This document shows, piece after piece, positions 1 through 9,922 of a stretch of 64,000 nucleotides of DNA. Made by a program: the position numbers and the translations under genes. The DNA comes from a virus: positions 62,001 through 126,000 of IMG/VR virus record IMGVR_UViG_3300032308_002246. One strand, given 5' to 3'. The notes under the pieces are model-generated. The model saw nothing but the letters and a program-made list of their open reading frames with translations, made no database searches and was not told the origin of the DNA. Numbering within the stretch: the first letter of the stretch is position 1; every line of letters starts with the position of its first letter.

Positions 1-3000
1 GCCAATTTTTTCCAGTAATCCGGAATCGTTTAGTTCTTTAACTTTTTGGAAGCTCGAAGATATTCCAAAGCTAGACGGAAGCCCTACATAGCCCTTTCCT
101 AATTTCCTTTTGTTTGCTGTTTGCAAATATTTAAGTCTTGAATTTTCATCTTTCCAATAGAATGCGAGATTGTTCCCGTCAAACATTGTGAGACTTGGAT
201 TTTTTGAGTTTAATATTTCATTTGCAGTTATATTGCTTTCGTCAATATCGGCCCATCGTTTCTTAAATTCTTCTGTTAGATGAGAGTCTTTATTGTTTTC
301 GGCAAGTTGAAGTCTTTGTGGCGAGTAACCAGCACCCATTCTGCCGACAGGAGACGAATCTGATACTTCTTGTGCGCTTCTGGCGGCTATCCTACGACGC
401 TTTCTCTGGATTGCATCCAGATTTATCATCCCAAAAGCTTCTGCGTAATCTTTGTCGTACTTTGCTCTCATTGCGTTGGCAAATCCGTCAAATATTGGAC
501 GCATGCGATTTCTGGTTCTTTCAGAAATGCCCTCTTCAAAAGCGTCATCCATATGACCTGAAATGGTTTCAAAAAGGCCAGCTAGAACCCTATTGTTCAT
601 CCATCCCTCTGAAACGATTTCATCAAGTTCGGATTCAAGCTCTCTCAGTTTTGATGCTGGATTTCTATCTGCAATAGAGTCAAAAACAATTGTTTGTGAT
701 TTATTTTCAAAATCACGCAGTCTGCCTTTTAAGGTTTTGTGTTTTTTATTCTCTATTGCCGCATATGCCTGCTCAATGCCAATTTTCCCAATTGGCCCAT
801 TTTCAAGCATGTCGGATAGTGCCTTATCGTTTCTTGGCCTTATTTTTGAATACTCAGGTAGATAGAGTTCGGCCCAATCAAGCAACTCATTGAGAATTTC
901 CCTTGCCTGCGAGCGCTCTCTGTTGTTTCTTGCATTTGCTGCGGCAACAGCAAGAAGCATCGTTATCGACTTTATTAGTCCAGGGCTATCACCAAGCGCT
1001 GAAGTTGGTTTTCGCGGATTGTAGAAGTCAAGCGAAAGAACGCCTGTTTTTTGGTCGTATGATTTTGCATAATCAGAAAGTTTTAGAGTGTTATTGCTAA
1101 CTCTTTCTCTTAGCGTAAGCATCAACTCTGAGATTTCCTCAAATACTTCGTTCTGATTTGCATCAACAGAATTTGCTATATCAAGATTCCTTCTATTTTT
1201 TCTATTTTTATAATCAAGATACATGCTTGATTGTGCGTAATTTGCAAGCGGGCTCCATGAGCCAGATTGTCTTCTTTCTCTTGGATATTCAAAACCAGAA
1301 CGGTTTGCCATTGCTCCACTAGGGCCCCAAGCAAATGGGGCTGCGTCCATATAGTTGTCAACAAGCTCAGAAAATGATTCACCATTTTCTTCCAAAATTT
1401 CAGATGCAACCGAGTTTTTAATCTGCTTTACATTGGTTGCTATTGTGTTGATTTCATCACCATATGCACCAAGAGTTCTAATGGCTGTTCCTATTATTCC
1501 AAGAGAGTTTATGAGGTGTTCGTGTCTTTCAAGAACTGTTTGCTTGCCAGAGTTGTCTTGTGCGTCCGCTACTATGGCGAGGTCAATGAACGAACGACCC
1601 TTTTGGTCGTATCTGTTAAGTTTGAGTCTGCGCGAAGCTATTACACCTGCGTCGTTAATTCCAAATGCATCTTCTCTTTCGCCAATTTGTGAAACTCTTG
1701 TTTCCGGCAATAAAAGAGAAGCGATTTTGAACGCAGTATTCTTTGCCCCTTCCGTGCTGTCACCGAGAAGACCATCAATAGCAAGCTTTGTTGAATTTGT
1801 ATGCGTGTTTTCCCATATTTCTTCAAGTTGCATGTCTCTGAGGTTTAAGGCAGAAATGAATTGCTCAATTGGGTGGGAAACTGCTTTTGTGATTGAGTTT
1901 CCAAATTGCATTGCATGATTCTGGTGTGGAGTCGAATTTTTGCTATCAGATTCAAACTCTGTGTCCTTCAAAAGCATATTCATGTCTTTGAGAGTTTGCA
2001 ATAAGTCAGCGGAAATTACTTCCTCATCATCTGTCCATCTCAATAAATTTTCTTGAGCTGAATCCATCAACATTTCGGTGGTTGCTTCATCCAATCCAAG
2101 GAACTTTGCTCTTTTTTCTGGCGTCATTTTTTTTAGAGCGTTGTAAGTTCTTGAGTTTTTGCTAAATTTTAAATACGACTCCCAGGTCTGCGATACACCG
2201 TCCCTGTTCATCCAGCCATCAAAGAAATTTTGGGTATAAAGTGCTCCGGCTAAATCCGTAAAATTTATCTTCCCATTTGATAAACCGGTTATTCGTTGCG
2301 CTGTTTCAAACGCCCCATCAAGCGAGAGTGGTTGCATTTCATCCAGAAAGCTAATCGCTTGGTTCTTGCGTCTGGCTATTCCACGTCTTCCAAGTTCTTC
2401 GGCAAAACCAATCAGTTCATCATCTGAAAGCTTTGACAAAACAGCCAGTCTGCTTGTAATTTTTACATTATCTCTAGAGTCAATATTTTTAACGAACTCA
2501 GAGTTTTCAATTGGGAGATTTAGGTCTGTTTCTTGACTCAATCTTTCTTGCGTCTTATCTAGAGCCAATTCCGGGTTTGATGCAATTACTTCTGAACGGG
2601 CTCTTCTGAGCGCCTCCTTGTGGTCAACTAACGCCGTATCTAGTGCGTCAGCAATTTCCGCAAATCTAAGCATTGCTACTGATGAATCTTCGTTCGCTGC
2701 AAGATTTGGCAAATATGTTTCGTATGCTTCGTTGAAAGTAGGCATACCTCCACGCATGAACATTGACATTGCAAATGCATTAAATACTGAGCCAAGTAGG
2801 GATTTGTCTAACTGCGTTCCTGCTTGTTCGTCTGAAAGTTCTCTTGTTTTTTCTGCAAAACCAACAAGACTTCGGAACATTTGATGTCTTGTTAAATCGG
2901 TTAATCTTCCTTCTTCGTCTTTTTCACCAAACACTCTGTAAGAAGGAAAATCGTATTCTATTGTTGCATCTTGCATTGACTCGACTATTGCTTTGGCGCC

Positions 3001-4254
3001 AAAAGAAGCAAGAGAATCGCCGGATTTCAAAAAATCAACCATCTGTGTTGCGTAGTCAAAACCTATGTTGCTTGGAACATTGTGATTTCCATAATTTGGA
3101 TACAGCCCAGTAAGTGCTGACATCCTTGCGTTTAGTCCATCTTCTATTGATATAGAAGCTATTTTCTGATACTCATTTAGAGCCGCATCAAAATCAATTT
3201 CTTCTAAATCAGATGACCTGAGCTTTTGTAGAAATAGTGATGAAAGTTGTTCAAATTCAGTGTCCCACCATTCTGTGGCTAATTTTGCGGTTTCTTCATC
3301 AAAAAGTTGCCTTGCAAGCCCCTCTCGTCCAATGATTGTTTTGAGTTTTGCAAAATTGGCTTCGTCTACTTCTGCTTTTGTTTTTTCAATATATCTTTCG
3401 TAGAAACCAGACCCTTCTGCGTCTGGTCCGAATATTACTTCTAGTATTTTTTTTCTTAATTCTGAATCTTCTGGGAGGTCAATCTCTCTTGGGACTTCGC
3501 TCATGTAGGAGCCGTATTTTCTTTCACCTACTGACTTGTGTTTCAAAGAAACTGCACCTATAGGGCCACTTGGTTTTTCTTCAGTCGCTTTCGGTGCTGG
3601 GCGAAGCCTATTTGACTCTTTTGGAGCTCTTGGTCTTTCTGTGGCCGATGCTTTGGGTCTTGGGGTTTTATCAATGCTTACTTCTGGCAGTGGCGGGGTT
3701 ATTCTTGGCTGTGGTTTAACAACATCCTGAAGGTTGGTAGTTGCTGCATCGGTAGTAGCTTCAATCTGATTGCCCCCTGGGGTAGGGTCTGGAATTCCGC
3801 GGCCAAAATTTACTTCAGCTACACCCTCAAGAACCAACTTGTCTTTATCTGCGTCGACAGCCGTATTCGGGTCCATATTTCTTGGAGCAACACCAATTGG
3901 CTGACCAACATTTGGTCCAAGGGCTTTTTCTTCTAGTTCTTTTTTGTTGATTACACGTCTTACTCTCTGAGCAAAATCTCTGTCTTGGTTTCTTCTACCA
4001 AGAGGGCTCGCCCCAGTGACTCTTCTATAGTCAGACTCGTTGGTGCATGGCATCCACAGGTATCCGCCAGTGGTTGAGTTGTACTGTCTGACCCCAATGC
4101 ATCCAAGCTGTCTTGCCCTTTGCCTAGCTGATTCTTTATCTGTAAATGAGTCAATAGAGCCTGGTCTTATTGCTCTTGAGCCAAAGCTAAGAGACTTTTC
4201 TTGGTTCCCATTTTCTATTGGGCAACAGTCGCCCTGCTCAAAATCGTTGGTCAT
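1..4254 (-). CDS. Giant phage protein, partial (C-terminus beyond window edge)
   Basis: The minus-strand frame is open without a stop from an ATG at 4254 to base 1, giving at least 1418 residues; the C-terminus is missing. A good ribosome site (GAGGG) lies just upstream of the ATG. I recognise no catalytic domain. Visible modules are a Cys pair C52/C70 ending in WMPC, shared with the protein encoded just upstream; an acidic EF-hand-like loop (DADKDKLVLEG, about residue 130) followed by a DPTPGG linker; a Pro/Arg/Lys-rich linker (about 165-225); and four GPxGxM-type motifs at about residues 230, 977, 1153 and 1301. The rest is mostly predicted helical and charged. It is the last visible gene of the leftward cluster, 65 bases after its neighbour. 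It resembles the other large proteins of the cluster and is probably a virion-associated cargo protein, but no function can be assigned. Confidence 0.85.
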   Translation of the reverse strand, partial: MTNDFEQGDCCPIENGNQEKSLSFGSRAIRPGSIDSFTDKESARQRARQLGCIGVRQYNSTTGGYLWMPCTNESDYRRVTGASPLGRRNQDRDFAQRVRRVINKKELEEKALGPNVGQPIGVAPRNMDPNTAVDADKDKLVLEGVAEVNFGRGIPDPTPGGNQIEATTDAATTNLQDVVKPQPRITPPLPEVSIDKTPRPKASATERPRAPKESNRLRPAPKATEEKPSGPIGAVSLKHKSVGERKYGSYMSEVPREIDLPEDSELRKKILEVIFGPDAEGSGFYERYIEKTKAEVDEANFAKLKTIIGREGLARQLFDEETAKLATEWWDTEFEQLSSLFLQKLRSSDLEEIDFDAALNEYQKIASISIEDGLNARMSALTGLYPNYGNHNVPSNIGFDYATQMVDFLKSGDSLASFGAKAIVESMQDATIEYDFPSYRVFGEKDEEGRLTDLTRHQMFRSLVGFAEKTRELSDEQAGTQLDKSLLGSVFNAFAMSMFMRGGMPTFNEAYETYLPNLAANEDSSVAMLRFAEIADALDTALVDHKEALRRARSEVIASNPELALDKTQERLSQETDLNLPIENSEFVKNIDSRDNVKITSRLAVLSKLSDDELIGFAEELGRRGIARRKNQAISFLDEMQPLSLDGAFETAQRITGLSNGKINFTDLAGALYTQNFFDGWMNRDGVSQTWESYLKFSKNSRTYNALKKMTPEKRAKFLGLDEATTEMLMDSAQENLLRWTDDEEVISADLLQTLKDMNMLLKDTEFESDSKNSTPHQNHAMQFGNSITKAVSHPIEQFISALNLRDMQLEEIWENTHTNSTKLAIDGLLGDSTEGAKNTAFKIASLLLPETRVSQIGEREDAFGINDAGVIASRRLKLNRYDQKGRSFIDLAIVADAQDNSGKQTVLERHEHLINSLGIIGTAIRTLGAYGDEINTIATNVKQIKNSVASEILEENGESFSELVDNYMDAAPFAWGPSGAMANRSGFEYPRERRQSGSWSPLANYAQSSMYLDYKNRKNRRNLDIANSVDANQNEVFEEISELMLTLRERVSNNTLKLSDYAKSYDQKTGVLSLDFYNPRKPTSALGDSPGLIKSITMLLAVAAANARNNRERSQAREILNELLDWAELYLPEYSKIRPRNDKALSDMLENGPIGKIGIEQAYAAIENKKHKTLKGRLRDFENKSQTIVFDSIADRNPASKLRELESELDEIVSEGWMNNRVLAGLFETISGHMDDAFEEGISERTRNRMRPIFDGFANAMRAKYDKDYAEAFGMINLDAIQRKRRRIAARSAQEVSDSSPVGRMGAGYSPQRLQLAENNKDSHLTEEFKKRWADIDESNITANEILNSKNPSLTMFDGNNLAFYWKDENSRLKYLQTANKRKLGKGYVGLPSSFGISSSFQKVKELNDSGLLEKIG

Positions 4255-4319
4255 TTTCCCTCATGGTCTCACTAATGTGGAGCGCGTTTATCGTACCAAC
4301 AAATATAGCCGACTATTTC

Positions 4320-5153
4320 CTATTCAGGCATAAGCCCCTTATGGGATTTGATTTTTCTGGTTGACGGAACCCTGTGCTCGGTGTCAATTAATTTTGACAA
4401 AATCGGTGCAGAAACAATCCCACCGCCGTCAAGCGAAGATATTCCAACCGGGCCGCGCTCGTTGAGTTTTTCCCAGTTCGCACCACGGACTTTTCTTTTT
4501 GCTTTCCGTGGCGAGCCATTGTCTATTGATTCAAGACGTTCAACTATCTTTGATTTGACCAAGATGATTGGTTGATGAGACTTTGTTGAATTTTTTCTAG
4601 CCCTAGCCGCAGCTTCTGTATTTCTGACAAACTGTTGACCAGAAGCGCTACCTTTTCTTTTCTTATTGTTCGTAGCTCTTTTTTGTCCCGGGGTAAGTTT
4701 TGCCCAAGCTTTTGCTGGCAGGTATCTTCTTGTTCCACCGGTTCTTATTGCTGGTTTCCCGTCAGATGTAGTCCATTTTTCTTTAGTCCATTTAGAAAGA
4801 GACCTTTGTTTTTTGTTTTTGCCGCCTTTATAACCGCCACCTCGTTTTTTGTACTCTTGAGCTACAAGTTGGGCTTTTCTGGCAGACCACTGACCAGGTT
4901 TCCCACCTCTTGAGCCGGCCATGATGCGATTCTTTATTTCTTCTCTTAATCCAGGCTTTGTATAGTTTGAAGATTTTTCCTCTAACTCTGATTTCTTCAA
5001 AAATGATTCATTCTCTGCTTCGTTGCTCAGCCTTTGGAGTGTCTGCATATCGGCGCACGGCATCCATTCGCCTTTTTCATTTTTGTGCGCTCCACGGCAC
5101 CCCATGTATCTAGCAATCTTTAAAACTTGTTTTTTTCTGTCGTCGTCGTTCAT
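4320..5153 (-). CDS. DUF5872-like basic protein with GPVG motif
   Basis: The 277-residue protein is strongly basic. Residues about 66-190 contain KPGLRE, GGKPGQWSARKAQL and KWTKEKW followed by a YLP-A-LTP segment. I recognise this arrangement from the uncharacterised DUF5872 family of phages and large viruses. The N-terminus has a Cys pair (C19/C33, GCRGAH...WMPC) that is also present in the next protein downstream. The C-terminus carries one GPVGIS motif (about residue 233), the same type that punctuates the giant proteins, followed by an APILSKLID-like tail. The ATG overlaps the stop of the preceding gene in an ATGA, so translation is probably coupled. Basic charge and location suggest a DNA-associated or capsid-internal protein; this is inference. 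Confidence 0.85.
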   Translation of the reverse strand: MNDDDRKKQVLKIARYMGCRGAHKNEKGEWMPCADMQTLQRLSNEAENESFLKKSELEEKSSNYTKPGLREEIKNRIMAGSRGGKPGQWSARKAQLVAQEYKKRGGGYKGGKNKKQRSLSKWTKEKWTTSDGKPAIRTGGTRRYLPAKAWAKLTPGQKRATNNKKRKGSASGQQFVRNTEAAARARKNSTKSHQPIILVKSKIVERLESIDNGSPRKAKRKVRGANWEKLNERGPVGISSLDGGGIVSAPILSKLIDTEHRVPSTRKIKSHKGLMPE

Positions 5154-5572
5154 GTTGGAATCTCCGCATCTCCGTCCCAGTATGAAAAAGACTGAAGTAC
5201 AGACCTGTCGTCTCCCATGCCGTAGTCTTTTGAAAACTGTAAAGCAGCTTTTTCTGGGGTAATTGACATTGCCCTATACATGTCTGCTTGTGAGATTTCT
5301 GTATCAAATTTTTCTTCAACATCTGCAAATTTGTTGTAAGCCTTGTCTCCATATGTATAAAGAGACCATTCTTTCTGAAGAGCCCATTTAAAATCTTTTC
5401 CAGCTTTTGAATGCATGTACGATAAAGGCGGAAATTTTGCAAGCTCCATCATTGCTACATAATCTTCTGCAATTTTTTCGACTGCGTTGTCGAGGATTGA
5501 AATCTCTTCTTTGGATAAAGATTTTTTATCTTTTACCGCTTTTTTGAAAAGCTCTTGGGTATCTGTTTCCAT
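5150..5572 (-). CDS. Uncharacterised 140-aa phage protein
   Basis: The protein is acidic, probably mainly helical, and has no domain I recognise, no membrane segment and no cysteines. The N-terminal 50 residues look like a charged helical pair; aromatic residues cluster in the second half. It starts 15 bases after the 1444-aa gene, with ATAGGC as a plausible ribosome site, and its TGA overlaps the ATG of the DUF5872-like gene. It is clearly part of the leftward operon. A role as a partner or chaperone of the large neighbours is possible but unsupported. Confidence 0.8.
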   Translation of the reverse strand: METDTQELFKKAVKDKKSLSKEEISILDNAVEKIAEDYVAMMELAKFPPLSYMHSKAGKDFKWALQKEWSLYTYGDKAYNKFADVEEKFDTEISQADMYRAMSITPEKAALQFSKDYGMGDDRSVLQSFSYWDGDAEIPT

Positions 5573-5587
5573 TATTTATGCCTATCG

Positions 5588-8500
5588 TTAATACGGTTTG
5601 TCTGTTGTTCCATCTTTTTTGGTTACTTCAATGGTGTTCAGCCACTCACGTGCATCGTCAAGAGATGTAGCTTCGTTGAGCAGGATTAGACCAGTTCTGT
5701 TCGTAACCATTATATGGTTCTCGTCATTGTATTTACCAGGCGGAATACGCAAATATTGTTTAACTGGGTCTAGGTTGTATACCGCCGAATTGCTACTCAA
5801 ATAGACATCTACGCCTAGAATTGGGGCAAAAAGAACCTCATCGTCAAGATGGCGAAGATACTGCTGGCCTCTGTAAAGGCGTTTTACCTGCTCGTCTTCA
5901 TCGGTTAAACCCATTGCGTATAGTGCATTTTTTGCAATTTCCAGCTGTACATACCATCCAAATATTTCATTTCTTGTTGCGGCAAACCAATCTGGCCCAC
6001 CAATCTCTCCATCAAGGTAACCAGTTCCGGAGAGGTTTCTAATCATGTAATCAGGAACTTCATATCCAAAGTCATTACCAGAAGGTCTATTTGAGGTCAG
6101 ACCTGCAAGAATTGATGCATAAAGAGACTCAACCGAACCCTGGTCGGACCAGTTTGCATCTTGCGGCATTGGAAGGGCATTGAGCGCTATTTCTCTCCAT
6201 GTATTGTCTATGTCCCTATCGGAGTATCTATCTGCGGTAAAAGCAGATTGTCCATCTCCACGGGTTATCTTTTTGTTAAAAAATGTAGTCAACTGTCTAA
6301 TTTGTGATGCCAGTATGCTCATCTCGGCGCGGCCAATTATTCTTCCAGTGCGTGGGACCAGAGCGAGTATTGCTGATTTTTCTTCGCTGTTTCCATAGTA
6401 ACCAGTTATAGGGGTTTTAGCGGCAGAGAAGTTATCTCCTTCGCCTCCAGCAGAGCCGCCTTCTCCAGAAGGGATGTATCTTTCCCTAAATATGTAGTCC
6501 AACACCATTTCTTTTTGGCTCTTGCCAGTTTTTGCTCTTGAGATTCCCCTAACTATAGGAATAAACATTGGCTGGTCATCATCGTCAAGCATTTTCAAAA
6601 GAGACTCAGCTTCTTCTGGAGAAACGACAACCGTAGGCTCGTTGTAGCCGTTCAAGCCATGTGCTGCGGTGTGCATGGCTTTCTTTTCGTCGCCAATGTT
6701 TTCAAGAGTTGCATAGTTGATACTTTGCTCACGAGACATTTGTACTGTGTTGAAGTAGTCTATTTTGCCATCTGACAAAATAGATGACTGATACTCTTCT
6801 CCTGGTTGCAAGACAAGTGGCTGTTGTTCAAATATGCCCAATGTTCTATTTTTTTCAAGTAGTCCAATAATTTCATCTGGCGTTCTGAGTATTAGGTTTC
6901 CATCTTCGTCTTTTAGAGGAGCCAGCAATGTTGGGTCAACTCCGCCAATAACCCTTGTTCCGTCTTCTTGGGCTTTGACTCTTGCTGCAGCCAATCTGTT
7001 TCTAATCTTTGCTGAATTTTGCATAGTCTCTTTGATGGACTCGGTTATTCTTGGGAAAATAGAAGGGAAAACCCTGTCTGCTATTTCCTCAAGTGATTCT
7101 GCTAATTGAGCATTAAGAACAAATTCTCTTCTCTGTCTTTGATTATTTTTTGGAGTTCTTCTCCAGTCGGACAAAGCTGAATCCCTTGAACTAACAGCGT
7201 CTGAATGTGCTCTCTTGAGTTCTTGCCACGCCTTGTACCAAGCATTGCCGTCATTTGATTCAAGTGCTTGGTTGACTGCCTCCATCACCTTTGCGGCATC
7301 TGTAACCGCATAGCTCCAGCCAACATCTTTGTCTTTTGCAATAAACAGTGGCTGGGATGGGGCTTTATCCCCTTCCATCCCTGAGACAAGAGAGCCAGAA
7401 CGGTAGTAGCTTCTTCTTGGGTTGAAGTACTGGTCTCCATCGGCATTTCTTACAGTGTCTGGTGTACCTGGTGTTCCATCGTCATTTGCTGGGATGTCAA
7501 CAATCACCAAACCTGGATATTCTTTTTTAACTCTGTCTGGCAAGCTTTCCCATATTGCGTCTCTTGCTTGCTTGTATGATGCAACGCTGTTTTCGTGTGT
7601 ACCCGGAGCCAGCGATACGAAGCGGTCTTGACCTCCAGGCCCACCAACATTTGATTTGATTTTTGGATAAGAAACAATCTCTGCACCGGTTTTGCCAGAC
7701 CTCTGCATTGGAGGATAAGGCTGCATAGGGGTGAACTCGGTATCTATCGATATTGGGAAGTCTGAATAATCTTCTCTATATTGACCAGAGATTGGGTCTC
7801 GCAATAGTCCGGTGTATTCCTCGATTACATATTTGGCATTTTCTGAAGCTTCTTGTGTTCCATGCTCTACAGCTGGAATTACAACATTCGTGGCTTCATC
7901 ATTGGTTGGCTCAACAACTGAATCAACATTGAGAGATTCTGGGGTGTCAATTTCTGTAGAAACAGGGTCAATGTCTGCAGGAATTGTTGCCTGTGGAGAA
8001 ACATCTTGAGTTGCTGGCTGGCTTGTGTCAACCGGCAAACTAGGTTGATTTGTTTTTCTTGGTCTCTTTGGCGCAACTGGTGCAGCTGGTTTTTGTCTAG
8101 GAGTTTTGGCTGTGTTCTTTGACAGTAGGCCGGCATCTTCCAGAATCCACTCTCTTAAACCAGGCTTGAGAGACGCCCAGTCTGACTTTTTGTTTTTTGG
8201 ATAAAGCGGTTCTGTTGAATCAAGGAAGTCGTCAATCACAACTATGTTGTGTGCTTGGTTTTTGATTATTGCAGCTTTTCTTGGCTGTGTTTTTGCCAAA
8301 TTTGACATCCACTGCTCAATTGACTCTTCTGTTAGGTCGTCAGATGGATTAAGACCAATTCTCTTTCTCCAACCGTTCTCAAGCCGTGTTCTAGCCTTCT
8401 TCATTGAGTCTTCTATTGAAGCTTGTTCAGTAGGTGTGTAGGCATCCCAGTCTTTTATTGTTTTTGCAACTCTTTGCGATGGAACTATGTTGCCGTACAT

Positions 8501-9922
8501 CAAGCTTCGAGGATTTGTTTTGCTTAAAGAAACAGACCGAGCTCTTTGTCTAACACCAACTGGCTTATTTGCTTTTGGAGATTCATTTGGTAGCACTGAG
8601 TAGTCAGTTTTTGGCTTACTAAGTCTATTGGCGAGTCTGTCTAGTCGTTGAGCGGCTCTTGAGCGCATTGACTCTCCAGAACCATCAGGAGTCTTACCAA
8701 TTTTTTTACGCTTCTTACCTCTTCGTCTATTTGCCTCAAAATCGTCATCTGGAGTTAGTGAACGACTTCTAATCTTCTTGTCAATTGGGGAAATCTTTGG
8801 AGTCTTGCCTTTTTTTACCCTTCTATTTGAGCTTGGCAAAATATTTTGGCTGTCTTCGCTTGTAGCTGCATCTTCTGGTGCTGGAGGTAGCGCAAATTGG
8901 TCACCGGCATTGGAGCGCTCTTCTGCGCGTCTTGCTGTTCTTGAAGTAACAACATCTGCATCAACAAAATCTGGTTCATTTAACTTTGGTGTTACTCTTT
9001 GCCCACTAACGCGGTCAGCAAACTGGGCAAGTCTTTCTGCTCGAGAATTTCTTCTCTTTGAACGTGCTTGGGGCTTTGGCATGTATGTGTCAATGACATC
9101 AGTATCTATTGGCTCTTCTAGTTTTGCAATTCTTCGTTCTATTCTTCTCTGTTCTGAACGAATTTTGTTAGCTTGTCTTCTTGAGGCTCTTGCCAACGAC
9201 TGAGCAGAACGAAGGTCGCCCGTTGCTTCTAGGAGCGCCCCACGTTCTCCAAGAGGCGTGTTTAAATCGCCTCCAGCAAGGTCTATAAGCCTTGAGCCAA
9301 GCCGTCTAGCCATTCCTGGCAGGCATCCACGGCCGAATCTGTTTGTGAACTGTCCTGCGGTATCTCCGCTCGTTGGAGGGCATCTCCAAGCTCCGCCGCC
9401 TGGACTGTCTGGGTCCCAAACTGCTCTTACACCCTTTGCTCCAAGCAATAGTGAAGATGAAGCTTTATCGGATATGAATGCTTTTGCTTTGAAGTTTACG
9501 GCGCTGCGCTTGAATTGAACCTCAATAAGACTCAATGCCACATCTGTTATAGGCCATTCAGATACAAGCTCAAACTCATCTTCTGAATAAAAATCGTCCA
9601 TTTCCTCAGGAAGAGATTTCTTCTCAATCTTTAAAACAGGTGCTTCAATTAAGTCCTTAAGCTTGTTTAGAGTTTTCGGAGAGAGGATGTCTGATACTGC
9701 AGAAATAGAATCGTCATCAAGTATTTTTTCTTTGTCAAAATCTAGTCCAAAATCAAGAGAATCTAGAATTTCCTGAGGAGTAACGCTTGTTCCGTTAGCC
9801 CACGAAGCCCAGTCGTTTGCTTGACTTGTGTTGCCTACGCATGTTTTCCCGTTTTTTGAGATGACAATTGCACCGTATGGCACTTTTGTGTCTGAGTCTC
9901 TAATTAAGATAAATTTACTCAT
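5588..9922 (-). CDS. Giant protein with Cys-pair module and possible ADP-ribosyltransferase domain
   Basis: I choose the ATG at 9922 (1444 aa, 8-base overlap with the preceding gene) over an upstream ATG at 9988, because 8-base overlaps recur in this operon; ribosome sites are weak for both. Residues about 181-200 form a Cys pair with an FTN core (RCPP...QFTNRFGRGC), homologous to modules in the 1748- and 686-aa proteins. Residues 230-480 are basic, Arg/Lys-rich and low complexity. A KPGLREW motif near 605 echoes the DUF5872-like protein. About residues 1125-1200, an Arg in PIVRGIS, a GEGDNFS segment and a downstream Glu (GRAEM) are arranged as in ART-type ADP-ribosyltransferases. A second YRG with a later SS segment lies near 1351. 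The ART call is tentative: strand order fits but the motifs are divergent. Unlike its large neighbours it has no clear GPxGxM motif. It is probably a virion-carried effector of the polyvalent-protein type (inference). Confidence 0.8.
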   Translation of the reverse strand: MSKFILIRDSDTKVPYGAIVISKNGKTCVGNTSQANDWASWANGTSVTPQEILDSLDFGLDFDKEKILDDDSISAVSDILSPKTLNKLKDLIEAPVLKIEKKSLPEEMDDFYSEDEFELVSEWPITDVALSLIEVQFKRSAVNFKAKAFISDKASSSLLLGAKGVRAVWDPDSPGGGAWRCPPTSGDTAGQFTNRFGRGCLPGMARRLGSRLIDLAGGDLNTPLGERGALLEATGDLRSAQSLARASRRQANKIRSEQRRIERRIAKLEEPIDTDVIDTYMPKPQARSKRRNSRAERLAQFADRVSGQRVTPKLNEPDFVDADVVTSRTARRAEERSNAGDQFALPPAPEDAATSEDSQNILPSSNRRVKKGKTPKISPIDKKIRSRSLTPDDDFEANRRRGKKRKKIGKTPDGSGESMRSRAAQRLDRLANRLSKPKTDYSVLPNESPKANKPVGVRQRARSVSLSKTNPRSLMYGNIVPSQRVAKTIKDWDAYTPTEQASIEDSMKKARTRLENGWRKRIGLNPSDDLTEESIEQWMSNLAKTQPRKAAIIKNQAHNIVVIDDFLDSTEPLYPKNKKSDWASLKPGLREWILEDAGLLSKNTAKTPRQKPAAPVAPKRPRKTNQPSLPVDTSQPATQDVSPQATIPADIDPVSTEIDTPESLNVDSVVEPTNDEATNVVIPAVEHGTQEASENAKYVIEEYTGLLRDPISGQYREDYSDFPISIDTEFTPMQPYPPMQRSGKTGAEIVSYPKIKSNVGGPGGQDRFVSLAPGTHENSVASYKQARDAIWESLPDRVKKEYPGLVIVDIPANDDGTPGTPDTVRNADGDQYFNPRRSYYRSGSLVSGMEGDKAPSQPLFIAKDKDVGWSYAVTDAAKVMEAVNQALESNDGNAWYKAWQELKRAHSDAVSSRDSALSDWRRTPKNNQRQRREFVLNAQLAESLEEIADRVFPSIFPRITESIKETMQNSAKIRNRLAAARVKAQEDGTRVIGGVDPTLLAPLKDEDGNLILRTPDEIIGLLEKNRTLGIFEQQPLVLQPGEEYQSSILSDGKIDYFNTVQMSREQSINYATLENIGDEKKAMHTAAHGLNGYNEPTVVVSPEEAESLLKMLDDDDQPMFIPIVRGISRAKTGKSQKEMVLDYIFRERYIPSGEGGSAGGEGDNFSAAKTPITGYYGNSEEKSAILALVPRTGRIIGRAEMSILASQIRQLTTFFNKKITRGDGQSAFTADRYSDRDIDNTWREIALNALPMPQDANWSDQGSVESLYASILAGLTSNRPSGNDFGYEVPDYMIRNLSGTGYLDGEIGGPDWFAATRNEIFGWYVQLEIAKNALYAMGLTDEDEQVKRLYRGQQYLRHLDDEVLFAPILGVDVYLSSNSAVYNLDPVKQYLRIPPGKYNDENHIMVTNRTGLILLNEATSLDDAREWLNTIEVTKKDGTTDKPY

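Noticed and set aside
1355-1918. 187-codon plus-strand frame inside the left-edge gene
   Set aside because: Antisense to a continuous minus-strand coding frame and low in recognisable protein features.
8778-9203. 141-codon plus-strand frame inside the 1444-aa gene
   Set aside because: Antisense shadow of an Arg/Lys-rich region; no ribosome site, no neighbours on that strand.
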